Source: Chloroflexota bacterium (GTDB lineage Bacteria; Chloroflexota; Anaerolineae; Anaerolineales; Villigracilaceae). From it: 64,000 nucleotides of DNA. A model generated the notes under the pieces. It did not search any database. It saw only the letters and a program-made list of their open reading frames with translations, and was not told the DNA's origin. Numbering within the stretch: position 1 is the first letter of the stretch; each line of letters starts with the position of its first letter. Position numbers and translations under genes: made by a program. The stretch is taken from NCBI GenBank assembly GCA_024224815.1, contig JAAENC010000191.1, forward strand, positions 16,417 through 80,416, in the 5' to 3' direction. Below are positions 8,412-16,210 of the stretch, piece after piece.

Positions 8412-8888
8412 TTACACCTCCTCAAGTACAGCGATTGCTTCAGCAGCTTCGTGTCCGTTATTTCTGTGAAGAACTTTCTCTTCCCAGTTGAGCGGACCCA
8501 AAGCACGCAAAGCCTCTGTCATCTCGTCGACTTTTTCAGCCAACCTGATTCCTTCAGAAGCCGATGCCCAAAGAAGCTGCACACGTTCATCCTCAACACC
8601 TAATTGATTAAGTACCTTTCTTAGCAAGACAAATCGCCGTGTGGCTTTGATGTTGCCGTTGACATAGTGGCATTCGCCTGGATGACATCCAGCAACCAGT
8701 ACACCATCAGCACCATCGCGTAGTGCTTTCAATATAAATTGTGGGTCTACCCGCCCGGTACACATTGTGCGAATTGAACGCAAATTGGGGGCATATTTTA
8801 TGCGTGCTGTTCCTGCTAGATCTGCAGCGCGATAGGAGCACCAATTACACAGAAATCCGACGATTACGGGTTCAAATTGTTCAGTCAT
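8412..8888 (-). CDS. mvhD: Hydrogenase delta subunit, MvhD-type 2Fe-2S protein
   Basis: This 158-residue MvhD protein passes electrons from the hydrogenase to HdrA. Conserved cysteines are visible in GFLCNWCSYRAADLAG, RTMCTGRVDP and GCHPGECHY, the usual [2Fe-2S] ligand pattern. A start at 8900 is possible. ATG 8888 is preferred because GGAG stands eight bases before it, whereas the upstream ATG lies too close to any ribosome site. The gene lies between hdrA and mvhG, the order expected if MvhD bridges the two sub-complexes. Confidence 0.92.
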   Translation of the reverse strand: MTEQFEPVIVGFLCNWCSYRAADLAGTARIKYAPNLRSIRTMCTGRVDPQFILKALRDGADGVLVAGCHPGECHYVNGNIKATRRFVLLRKVLNQLGVEDERVQLLWASASEGIRLAEKVDEMTEALRALGPLNWEEKVLHRNNGHEAAEAIAVLEEV

Positions 8889-8904
8889 AATTTTCTCCAT
8901 TCCT

Positions 8905-10923
8905 CTATGCTATGGTCTTTTCAGGACGCACATCCCACAGAATACCTTCGATCTGCGAGAATAGTTGTTCGTTGGTGAAATGTGCTCCAGTGATAACTCC
9001 GCTTGGACAGGCCGCTACACAAGTTCCGCAACCCTGGCAGAGAGCAGTAATCACTTCAGAGACTTCGTTATCTTCGTGGAAGGTAATAGCATTGTATGGG
9101 CACATATTATTGCAAATTTTGCAACCGGAGCAGGCATCTTGATCAATGCTAGCTCGGACAGGTTCCATCATGACTGTGCCACGGCTAATTAATCCAGCCA
9201 CGCGAGCTGCTGCCGCTGCGCCTTGAACAACGCTTTCAGGAACATCTTTGGGACCCTGACACGCGCCAGCAATATAAATGCCATCTGTCATGGTGGCGAC
9301 GGGATCCAGCTTGGGATGCCGTTCGACGAAGAATCCGTCAAAATCACATCCCATCTTAAAGAGCTGCGAAACCTCCTTGGACCCGGCACGTGCTTCCATT
9401 GCCGGACTCAGAATGACCATATCGACGGGTACGCGTCTTTGTCTGCCAATTAACGTATCCTCGACTTGAACGATCAGTTTGCCCTCTTCTTCCGGAATAC
9501 GAGCCGCGTCTGTGATTTCTGCTACCTTGCCTCGAATGAAGTGCGTCCCTTCTTCCAGCAAGCGATTATAGAATTCTTCATAGCCTTTGCCGGGAGTACG
9601 CATATCAATATAGCAATCATAAATTTCAGCATCAGGGATGCGCTCATGAACAAGATGAGCAAATTTCAGCGAGTACATACAGCAGACTTTAGAGCAGTAT
9701 TTATTGTAATTTTCATCGCGTGAGCCAACACAATGTACGATCGCTACGCTCTTTGGTTTGCTCTCCTTATCGCGTAAAACGATTTTCCCATCTGTAGGGC
9801 CTGATGCATTGACCATACGTTCAAATTCCAAACTGGTGAAGACATTATCCAGTTTGCCATAGCCATATTGCGGAATTTTCTTTGCGTCAAAGAGATCGTA
9901 TCCCGTTGCGAGGATGATATTACCCACATCAAGCATCAGCATTTCATCTTCTTGCTCGAAATCAATCGAGTTTGGCTCAGTTGGGCAGAATTTTTCGCAA
10001 GCTTTGCATTTGCCCGTCTTGAAGTAGACGCAATTTTCTTTATCAATGACAGGGTATTTAGGCACAGCCTGCGGGAAGGGGCGATAGATCACTTTTCGTT
10101 CACCCATGCCTGCTTCGAAGACTTCATCTACTTCTTTGAAGGGGCATTTTTCAATACAGATGCCACAGCCGGTGCAGTGTTCTTCGTTGACAAAGCGGGC
10201 TTTCTTACGCACAGTTACGGTGAAATTGCCTAAATATCCATCGACTTTTTCGACTTCGCTCCAGGTGAGCAGGGTGATATTGTCGTGTTGCCCAACATCA
10301 ACCATTTTTGGGGTCAGAATACAGGCTGAACAATCCAGAGTCGGGAAGGTTTTATCGAGCTGAGCCATGTGTCCACCGATGGAGGGTTCCCGTTCAACGA
10401 GGTAGACATGATAACCAGCGTCAGCAAGTTCGAGGGCAGAAGTAATGCCGGCTATCCCGCCTCCAACCACGAGGGTGTTCGGGTTGATTTCCACGGGTAT
10501 TTCGTCGAGCGGTTCGTGGTGAACAACGCGGTCAATGGAGCCACGCACGAGAGATTTTGCTTTCTCGGTCGCGGCATGCTTATCATCCGTTATCCATGAA
10601 TCATGCTCACGGATATTCGTCATCTCAAAGAGAAAAGGATTCAAGCCTGCGCGTTCGCAGGCGTTGCGGAAGGTCTTCTCGTGCATATGCGGGGAGCAGG
10701 ATGCACAAACAATGCGCGTTAATCCTTTTTCCTTTATATCTTGCTCGATCAATTCTTGCCCTAAGCTAGAGCACATAAATTTATAGTCTCGAGAGACTTC
10801 AACATTGGGCTGTTCTCCAGCCCATTTGGCGACTTCTTCTACATCCACAACTTTTGAGATATTTGTCCCGCAGTGGCAAACGTAGACGCCGACTTTCTCT
10901 TGGTTATTATTTTTTTCAGTCAT
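8905..10923 (-). CDS. hdrA: Heterodisulfide reductase subunit A (HdrA-like flavoprotein)
   Basis: This 672-residue FAD and multi-iron-sulfur protein is the electron-bifurcating core in Hdr complexes. VGVYVCHCGTNIS (residues 11-23) is the HdrA opening. The FAD motif GGGIAG is at 154-159, followed by DCSACILTPKM with the conserved flavin-domain cysteines. A 4Fe-4S motif CTGCGICIEKCP lies at 250-261 and another cysteine group at 298-313. Two ferredoxin-type clusters, CSGCKICNNMCP and CQGCGTCVAACP, lie near the C-terminus. ATG 10923 is chosen because AGGAGA stands seven bases upstream; an ATG at 10947 lies before that site. A 159-base gap with a palindromic repeat separates it from hdrB. Confidence 0.93.
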   Translation of the reverse strand: MTEKNNNQEKVGVYVCHCGTNISKVVDVEEVAKWAGEQPNVEVSRDYKFMCSSLGQELIEQDIKEKGLTRIVCASCSPHMHEKTFRNACERAGLNPFLFEMTNIREHDSWITDDKHAATEKAKSLVRGSIDRVVHHEPLDEIPVEINPNTLVVGGGIAGITSALELADAGYHVYLVEREPSIGGHMAQLDKTFPTLDCSACILTPKMVDVGQHDNITLLTWSEVEKVDGYLGNFTVTVRKKARFVNEEHCTGCGICIEKCPFKEVDEVFEAGMGERKVIYRPFPQAVPKYPVIDKENCVYFKTGKCKACEKFCPTEPNSIDFEQEDEMLMLDVGNIILATGYDLFDAKKIPQYGYGKLDNVFTSLEFERMVNASGPTDGKIVLRDKESKPKSVAIVHCVGSRDENYNKYCSKVCCMYSLKFAHLVHERIPDAEIYDCYIDMRTPGKGYEEFYNRLLEEGTHFIRGKVAEITDAARIPEEEGKLIVQVEDTLIGRQRRVPVDMVILSPAMEARAGSKEVSQLFKMGCDFDGFFVERHPKLDPVATMTDGIYIAGACQGPKDVPESVVQGAAAAARVAGLISRGTVMMEPVRASIDQDACSGCKICNNMCPYNAITFHEDNEVSEVITALCQGCGTCVAACPSGVITGAHFTNEQLFSQIEGILWDVRPEKTIA

Positions 10924-10976
10924 AGGTCTTTCTCCTATCTGTAGCATGTATCAAAATGAAACTAACTGCTTGGGAA

Positions 10977-11066
10977 TGTCTTTGCGAGGCAGTTTTATCG
11001 CCGAAGCAATCTCCCTTTTTGCATTGGAGACTGCCACGTCGCAAAAGCACGCTCCTTGCAGAGACA
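10977..11066. repeat. Palindromic dispersed repeat, copy A
   Basis: It begins TGTCTTTGCGAGG and ends in the near-complement GCAGAGACA, with AGCAATCTCC and GGAGACTGCC as inner arms. The same arms recur at 12993-13079, 22706-22778, 50461-50554 and 58018-58104. This copy fills most of the gap between hdrB and hdrA. Confidence 0.75.
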
Positions 11067-11082
11067 TTTAAGGGGTTTTTCT

Positions 11083-11967
11083 TCAACGGGCCTCCTTTGC
11101 AATGAATTGAGATATTACAGGGAGCGTTGAAACCAGCTCTGACCCAATGCCCAATTTCTTTGGGGCAATGCCAAAGGCTAATCCCATAAGCTGTGTAAAA
11201 TACAAAACAGGAACCGAGAAATCGGTGCCGAATTCTTCATTGACCTGGGTTTGGTAAACCTCTAGGTTTACCTGACAAAGCGGACAGGCGGTTGCGATCA
11301 CATCGGCACCGCTCTGAACAGCGTTATACAAAAGGATGCGGATCATATCGAGGGCTGCCTTGCGATTTGTGAGCAAAAGCGATCCGCCGCAGCAGCGGGT
11401 TTTATTCGCAAAGTCAATCGCTTCTGCGCCCATCGCGGTGATGATTTCTTCGAAGAATTGCGGCGCTTCAACTTCTTCGCCATTCTTCCGTGGTCGAACG
11501 ATTTGACAGCCATAGTAGGGTGCGATGCGCAAACCCTTCAACGGATTAGTGACCTTCTCCTTGATCCCTTCAGGACCAACTTCATCGGCAAAAATATCGA
11601 TCAGGTGATGCACATTCAGGTTGCCTTCGAGTTGAAGATCATCTGCTTCGAGGGCGTAATTGATATGCTCTGCCAGATCTTCATCTTCTTTGATGTAGGT
11701 ATTGGTAAAGTAGGCATTTTTATAACAAGCGCTGCACGGAGCGACAAAATCAAGCCCTTCTTTTTCTGCCATCGCTAAATTGCGAGCTACAAGCGTATTT
11801 GCTAAAATCTCATCAAGATGGAAGTAGGTCGTCGCGCCACAGCAATTCCAGTCATCCAATTCTTGAAGTTCCACGCCTACAACTTGCGTGGCCTCCATGG
11901 AAGACTTGTGGTAGCTTAGGGCCATCTTTTCAAGGGAGCAGCCGGGGAAATAAGCGTATTTTTTCAT
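11083..11967 (-). CDS. hdrB: Heterodisulfide reductase subunit B (HdrB-like)
   Basis: This 294-residue protein has two CCG domains, the catalytic disulfide-reducing module of Hdr complexes in which cysteines hold unusual non-cubane 4Fe-4S clusters. Visible elements are YFPGCSLEK at the start, DWNCCGATTYF, APCSACYKN, then in the second repeat PYYGCQIVRP, TRCCGGSLL and ATACPLCQVN. The length is typical. GAGGAGT precedes the ATG and lies inside the end of hdrC, so the two genes are coupled. In a bacterium the physiological disulfide is unlikely to be CoM-S-S-CoB, and the true acceptor is unknown. Confidence 0.93.
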   Translation of the reverse strand: MKKYAYFPGCSLEKMALSYHKSSMEATQVVGVELQELDDWNCCGATTYFHLDEILANTLVARNLAMAEKEGLDFVAPCSACYKNAYFTNTYIKEDEDLAEHINYALEADDLQLEGNLNVHHLIDIFADEVGPEGIKEKVTNPLKGLRIAPYYGCQIVRPRKNGEEVEAPQFFEEIITAMGAEAIDFANKTRCCGGSLLLTNRKAALDMIRILLYNAVQSGADVIATACPLCQVNLEVYQTQVNEEFGTDFSVPVLYFTQLMGLAFGIAPKKLGIGSELVSTLPVISQFIAKEAR

Positions 11968-11969
11968 GA

Positions 11970-12533
11970 TTACTCCTCTTCTCCCACGGGGACGATCCGC
12001 TTCATCATATTGCGGAACTTCTTAAGCCGTTTGATCTTCGTCGGCAATACAGGGATACGCCCTTTGAGCATCATCTTGGTTGCGCCCTGCACTTCCTGAA
12101 AGAATTCCTTTGCGCCAAAGCCGAAGATATAGGTCGGAGCCAAAATCGGCTCATAAGACCTGCCACTTCTGGCAATCGTTTTCATAAATGTCTCAGAGAA
12201 AACCGGGCCAACCAGATCATCTGCATAGGTTTTATTCCAAATGGAATAGCGCTTGACGGCATACATCACCCCGGCAATATCAATATTGGCGGGGCATCTC
12301 ACCGAGCAGTGATAACAAGATGCACAAACCCAATAAGTATTGGTATCAAGCACATCATCTTTTAGATCAGCATTGATCATACCGATCAGGCGGCGGGGAG
12401 TTTGATCCATAAATTCAACAGCAGGACAAGAGCCAGAACATGTACCACATTGAATACAATTATTGACCGGGCTTCCATGGGCCGCGTACATAAGGTTTGA
12501 AATTTCCTGGCTGAAAGTGGGTTTATCTGCCAT
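11970..12533 (-). CDS. hdrC: Heterodisulfide reductase subunit C (HdrC-like ferredoxin)
   Basis: This 187-residue iron-sulfur protein relays electrons from HdrA to HdrB. Two 4Fe-4S motifs are present, CIQCGTCSGSCP (about residues 21-32) and CASCYHCSVRCP (about 70-81), followed by an all-helical C-terminus with many basic residues. It ends two bases before hdrB begins. It starts nine bases after the receiver-protein gene ends, so the signalling genes and the hdr genes are likely one transcript. Confidence 0.93.
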   Translation of the reverse strand: MADKPTFSQEISNLMYAAHGSPVNNCIQCGTCSGSCPAVEFMDQTPRRLIGMINADLKDDVLDTNTYWVCASCYHCSVRCPANIDIAGVMYAVKRYSIWNKTYADDLVGPVFSETFMKTIARSGRSYEPILAPTYIFGFGAKEFFQEVQGATKMMLKGRIPVLPTKIKRLKKFRNMMKRIVPVGEEE

Positions 12534-12542
12534 AAGATTGTC

Positions 12543-12953
12543 CTATGCCTTCTCTTTTGCCATTTCTAACAAAGCACTCACCTTCTCCAATAACAGATTT
12601 GGGTCTACAGGCTTTTCAAGTAACTCATCTGTTGGCAAGATGCGTGGATGCACAGGCTGACCGGGGAAGAGAAAGGCCATTTGCTCACGGATTCCGGTAA
12701 TGATCAGTACCGGAATTTTACGTAATTCAGGGTCTTTATTGATCTTGCGAGCCACCATCACACCTTCGGCTCCGCGCCCCATCATAATGTCAAGCAAGAG
12801 AAGATCATAAGGCTTCGATTCCAGAGCTTTGAAACCTTCTTTGGGGTTATAGGCAGCCTCAACCTCATAGTCTGCTTTTTCCAAAATTGCCTTCATCCCA
12901 TCAACATAATCGGGGTCATCGTCTATGATCAGTATTCTTTTTCGTGGATCCAT
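12543..12953 (-). CDS. Single-domain response regulator
   Basis: This 136-residue receiver domain has no output domain. The acidic pocket is ILIIDDDPDY, the phospho-acceptor Asp is in LLLDIMMG, the switch Thr in LIITG and the Lys in LEKPVDP. Between the Thr and Lys is an insertion containing FLFPGQPVHPRILPTD, longer than in CheY. ATG 12953 has an excellent AAGGAGG site; a longer reading frame starting at 13034 would be translated from the palindromic repeat just upstream and is not credible. It probably receives phosphate from one of the two kinases encoded upstream. Confidence 0.9.
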   Translation of the reverse strand: MDPRKRILIIDDDPDYVDGMKAILEKADYEVEAAYNPKEGFKALESKPYDLLLLDIMMGRGAEGVMVARKINKDPELRKIPVLIITGIREQMAFLFPGQPVHPRILPTDELLEKPVDPNLLLEKVSALLEMAKEKA

Positions 12954-12992
12954 AGGAACCTCCTTGTTTTGATCATGATTGTTTAGATAACC

Positions 12993-13079
12993 TGTCTCTG
13001 CGAGGAGCATGCTTTTGCGACGCGGCAGTCTCATTTCTATAAGGAGATTGCTTCGGCAAAAAACTGCTTCGCAAAGACA
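12993..13079. repeat. Palindromic dispersed repeat, copy B
   Basis: TGTCTCTGCGAGGAGC at the left pairs with GCTTCGCAAAGACA at the right, with GGCAGTCTC and GGAGATTGC as inner arms. Relative to copy A the inner sequence is in the opposite orientation. It separates the receiver-kinase gene from the receiver gene. Confidence 0.75.
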
Positions 13080-13094
13080 AATCTAAATAAGTGG

Positions 13095-14192
13095 TTATGT
13101 TTTTATTACTGGCAAGCGGATCGTAAACGAACTCCCCTCGCCTAATTTGCTTTTTACGGAAATCTTTCCATCATGTGCTTCAATAATTCTTTTGCTAATA
13201 CCTAAGCCAACTCCACTGCTCCTTTCCCCTTTGGGTCGGGTTTTCCCAGAATAAAAGTCTTCAAAAATATGTGGCAAATCTTCTGCGGCGATGCCAACAC
13301 CGCTATCGGTAATATGCATAGAAATATGACTATGATCAGATTCAGCCTCGATCTCAATTTTTTCACCTATGCGGGAATACTTGACCGCATTATTTAAAAT
13401 ATTCACGATAGCCTCAACCAAAGTCCCTTCATTGCCGGATACCTTCGGTAGGGACGCACTTAATTTGGGCTTGATCTCGTTATCTTTACGAATTGCCTGG
13501 GGTTCAACATTTTCTACCGCCTTCGTAATGACGGTCTCTATTGACAAAGGCTTGAAATCATCGCGAATTTTGCTAATATCCACCGAGATAACTCGCAGCC
13601 ATGTATTGATCAATTCCACTAAATCGCCAATCCGACCTTGAAGACGGCTAACTTTTTCCTTTTGCTCCTCGGTCATTTTCTCTGCCAGATCATCGGCGAG
13701 CACAAATAAATTCTGTTGCACCGCACCCAAAGGAGATTTCAACTCATGGGAGACAATAGCGGCAAAATGTTCACGCAAAAGTTCTTTTTCCTTCCGCAAG
13801 CGGATCGTCTCAAGCACCAGTTTTCTTCGCTCTAACCCGCGTCGGACGAGCATCCGTAATTCATCGGGGGTAAAAGGTTTGGGTAGAAAATCGTAGGTAC
13901 CCTTTTTCATCGCCTCCACTGCCGAAGCAACGGTAGCAAACCCTGTTATCACGATCGCCACGATGGTCGGGTCATAGGCATGAATTTGCTCAAGAACTTC
14001 AAATCCGGAAATGCCAGGCATTTTTAGATCAACCAATGCCAGATCCGGCTGGAACTCCTCGAGCAGTGCCAAACCATCTTTCCCGTTCGACGCAGTAAGA
14101 ATTTCATAATTGCCCTTTGCCAAAATCTGGGTGCAGGAATCTCGGACAATTTCTTCATCGTCAATAATGAGTATTCTTGCTTTCTCAGCCAT
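13095..14192 (-). CDS. Receiver-histidine kinase hybrid protein
   Basis: This 365-residue cytoplasmic protein is built as receiver, then kinase. Residues 5-120 form a receiver domain (ILIIDDEEI acidic pocket, phospho-acceptor in ALVDLKMPG, ITGFAT switch, PKPFTPDEL). A helical linker leads to the HisKA box HFAAIVSHELKSPLGA, whose His is the phosphorylation site. The C-terminal ATPase has NILNNAVKYS (N box), DSGVGI (G1), FEDFYSG (F box) and GVGLGISKRI (G2). It has no membrane segment. It overlaps the upstream sensor kinase by eight bases, so it can relay signal from that kinase or sense a partner itself. All catalytic boxes look intact. Confidence 0.92.
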   Translation of the reverse strand: MAEKARILIIDDEEIVRDSCTQILAKGNYEILTASNGKDGLALLEEFQPDLALVDLKMPGISGFEVLEQIHAYDPTIVAIVITGFATVASAVEAMKKGTYDFLPKPFTPDELRMLVRRGLERRKLVLETIRLRKEKELLREHFAAIVSHELKSPLGAVQQNLFVLADDLAEKMTEEQKEKVSRLQGRIGDLVELINTWLRVISVDISKIRDDFKPLSIETVITKAVENVEPQAIRKDNEIKPKLSASLPKVSGNEGTLVEAIVNILNNAVKYSRIGEKIEIEAESDHSHISMHITDSGVGIAAEDLPHIFEDFYSGKTRPKGERSSGVGLGISKRIIEAHDGKISVKSKLGEGSSFTIRLPVIKT

Positions 14193-16200
14193 TATTTACC
14201 TCTGCTCCGTTTTCGCCGTTTGCCTCTATGGGTAAGCTGATAAGGAAGGCCGTTCCCTTTCCGACTTCACTCTCTACGCTAATTTTTCCTTTATGTCCCT
14301 GAACAATGCCATAACTGATTGCTAATCCCAGTCCTGTACCGTGACCAACGTCCTTTGTGGTAAAGAAGGGGTCAAAAATCTTCTTCAAATTCTCCTCATT
14401 AATGCCCGGACCCGTATCGGAAAAGATGATCTCTATACTCTGCTTCTCTGCGTCAAAACGAGTGTCAAGAGATAGCTTTCCGTCCCCTTCCATCGCTTCT
14501 GCTGCGTTCATAATAATATTGATAAAAACACGCTCGATTTGTGAAGCATCCAGAATGGCGAGGGGTAAGTTCTCCTGAAAGTTTTTGACGATCTGGATAT
14601 TATGAAAAAGCGCCTGATGCTCCACCAAAGCGATACAGGATCCAAGCACCGAGTTGACGTTATATAGTGCCTTATCCGGCTCGCGTTGGCGGGAGAAATC
14701 GAGTAAGCCCCGAATAATATCTCGGCAGCGGTTGGCTTGGACGACGATCTTTTCCAGTGAAGCAATATGAGTAGGGGTCTCACATTGATGATCTTCGATC
14801 AGCAAATGCGAGAAGGTCACAATGCCCTGAAGGGGGCTATTAAGTTCATGGGCGATATTGGCAGCTAATTGCCCAACCAAAGCTAAGCGTTCAGATTTAA
14901 TGATCCTTTGCGTTGTATATGCTTTCAATTGCTCATCTCTTTTCTTTAAAGCTTTGCTCATTGAGTTAAAAGAGTTTGCTAAAGACCTAAGCTCGTCACT
15001 GCTGTAAACCATTACTTTTACATCCAGATTGCCTTGCGCGACTTCTTCAGAAGCAACGACTAATTTGTTGATGGGCCCTAATATCCTTTGGGCAATGAAA
15101 TAAGAAATCATTAGTGCTGCTGCCCCGCCCGCGAGGGTGATTCCCGTAAAAGTGACCATCATTTGGTTCTGAATATCAGTGTATTTCTGCTCTAAAATGC
15201 CAACATAGAGAATGCCAATGATTTTGTTATTAAGATCTCTGATCGGTTCATAAGCGGTGATATACCAACTATTAACCACATAAGCGCGATCAATCCATGG
15301 CTCTCCTTTAATGATGACTTGGTTATAAACTTCTTCAGAGACACGTGTGCCAATAGCTCTTGAACCATCTTCATTTTTTACATTGGTTGAGATCCTAAGA
15401 TCGTCCTGGAAAATTGTCGCAGTACCAATATCTTGCCCTTCGTAGATGATATTCTCGTAAACGGTTTCTTTAATCTTGTCAACAATGGCGTAATTCTTGC
15501 TGAGCAGGATGCCTCCATAGACTGCCCCGATCAGATTATTTTGATCATCAAATATCGGTGCGCCTGCTTTCAGCATCATCCCTGCTTGTTCTTCCGTCTC
15601 TTCTCGAGTACGTGCTAAAGGCGTATCAATAAATTTGAAATAGGCTGCCTCTGCGAGTGAGGGAGATTCCATTTCCAAATCTTCAGCCGGTACGATGATT
15701 GTTGCAGCGAGAGGAGATTCTCGGTATAAAACAGTCCAAATAAGCTCATCACGCTCCCCCTGGTTATCGCCAAGGGGACTATCACTATCCGTACGCAGGA
15801 CCACATAGCCATATTTATCAGTGACTGCCAACACATCAAGACCAGCTTCTTCTTTCACTCTTAGCAATTCTTCTACGGCATCTTCAATATTCCCTGATTG
15901 GAGTGCATTTCTAAGAAAAGATCGGTCGGCTGTGTATCGCACCGTATTATTGATCTGATTGAGATTTTCACGGTAAATTTCCCTGGCGGTGTTAAGATCA
16001 TTGCGAACTTTTTCTTGGGCCTCTAAAACGAGCCGTTCGCTGATAAGACGATTCCCGACACCCATAAAAATGGCACTGATGATCGCGATGATGAGCAAGA
16101 AGCTCAACATCAACTTTCCCGCAATTGGCATACGAAAACCGCGTAACCACGGAAAAGTTTTTATGAACCAGCTTTGGGATGTTGTCTCTTTTTTATTCAT
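14185..16200 (-). CDS. Membrane sensor histidine kinase with a Cache-like sensor and HAMP domain
   Basis: This 671-residue kinase has a first membrane helix at about 25-47 and an extracytoplasmic sensor of about 290 residues. The sensor has repeated Cache-type features, for example LDVLAVTDKYGYVVLRTDS and APIFDDQNNLIGAVYGGILL. A second helix (about 345-368), a HAMP linker (ILGPINKLVVASEEVAQGNL), a coiled region and the HisKA box NIAHELNSPLQG follow. The ATPase domain has NIIMNAAEAMEG, DTGPGI and GTGLGLAISYG. Cache domains bind small metabolites, so an external ligand such as a carboxylate is plausible but unproven. It starts ten bases after the Etf:quinone oxidoreductase-like gene ends, which links sensing to this electron-transfer operon. 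Confidence 0.92.
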   Translation of the reverse strand: MNKKETTSQSWFIKTFPWLRGFRMPIAGKLMLSFLLIIAIISAIFMGVGNRLISERLVLEAQEKVRNDLNTAREIYRENLNQINNTVRYTADRSFLRNALQSGNIEDAVEELLRVKEEAGLDVLAVTDKYGYVVLRTDSDSPLGDNQGERDELIWTVLYRESPLAATIIVPAEDLEMESPSLAEAAYFKFIDTPLARTREETEEQAGMMLKAGAPIFDDQNNLIGAVYGGILLSKNYAIVDKIKETVYENIIYEGQDIGTATIFQDDLRISTNVKNEDGSRAIGTRVSEEVYNQVIIKGEPWIDRAYVVNSWYITAYEPIRDLNNKIIGILYVGILEQKYTDIQNQMMVTFTGITLAGGAAALMISYFIAQRILGPINKLVVASEEVAQGNLDVKVMVYSSDELRSLANSFNSMSKALKKRDEQLKAYTTQRIIKSERLALVGQLAANIAHELNSPLQGIVTFSHLLIEDHQCETPTHIASLEKIVVQANRCRDIIRGLLDFSRQREPDKALYNVNSVLGSCIALVEHQALFHNIQIVKNFQENLPLAILDASQIERVFINIIMNAAEAMEGDGKLSLDTRFDAEKQSIEIIFSDTGPGINEENLKKIFDPFFTTKDVGHGTGLGLAISYGIVQGHKGKISVESEVGKGTAFLISLPIEANGENGAEVNNG

Positions 16201-16210
16201 GAAGGAATTA

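Noticed and set aside
12954-13034. Longer N-terminus of the response regulator
   Set aside because: The extra codons are the arm of the palindromic repeat, and the ATG at 12953 has an AAGGAGG ribosome site.
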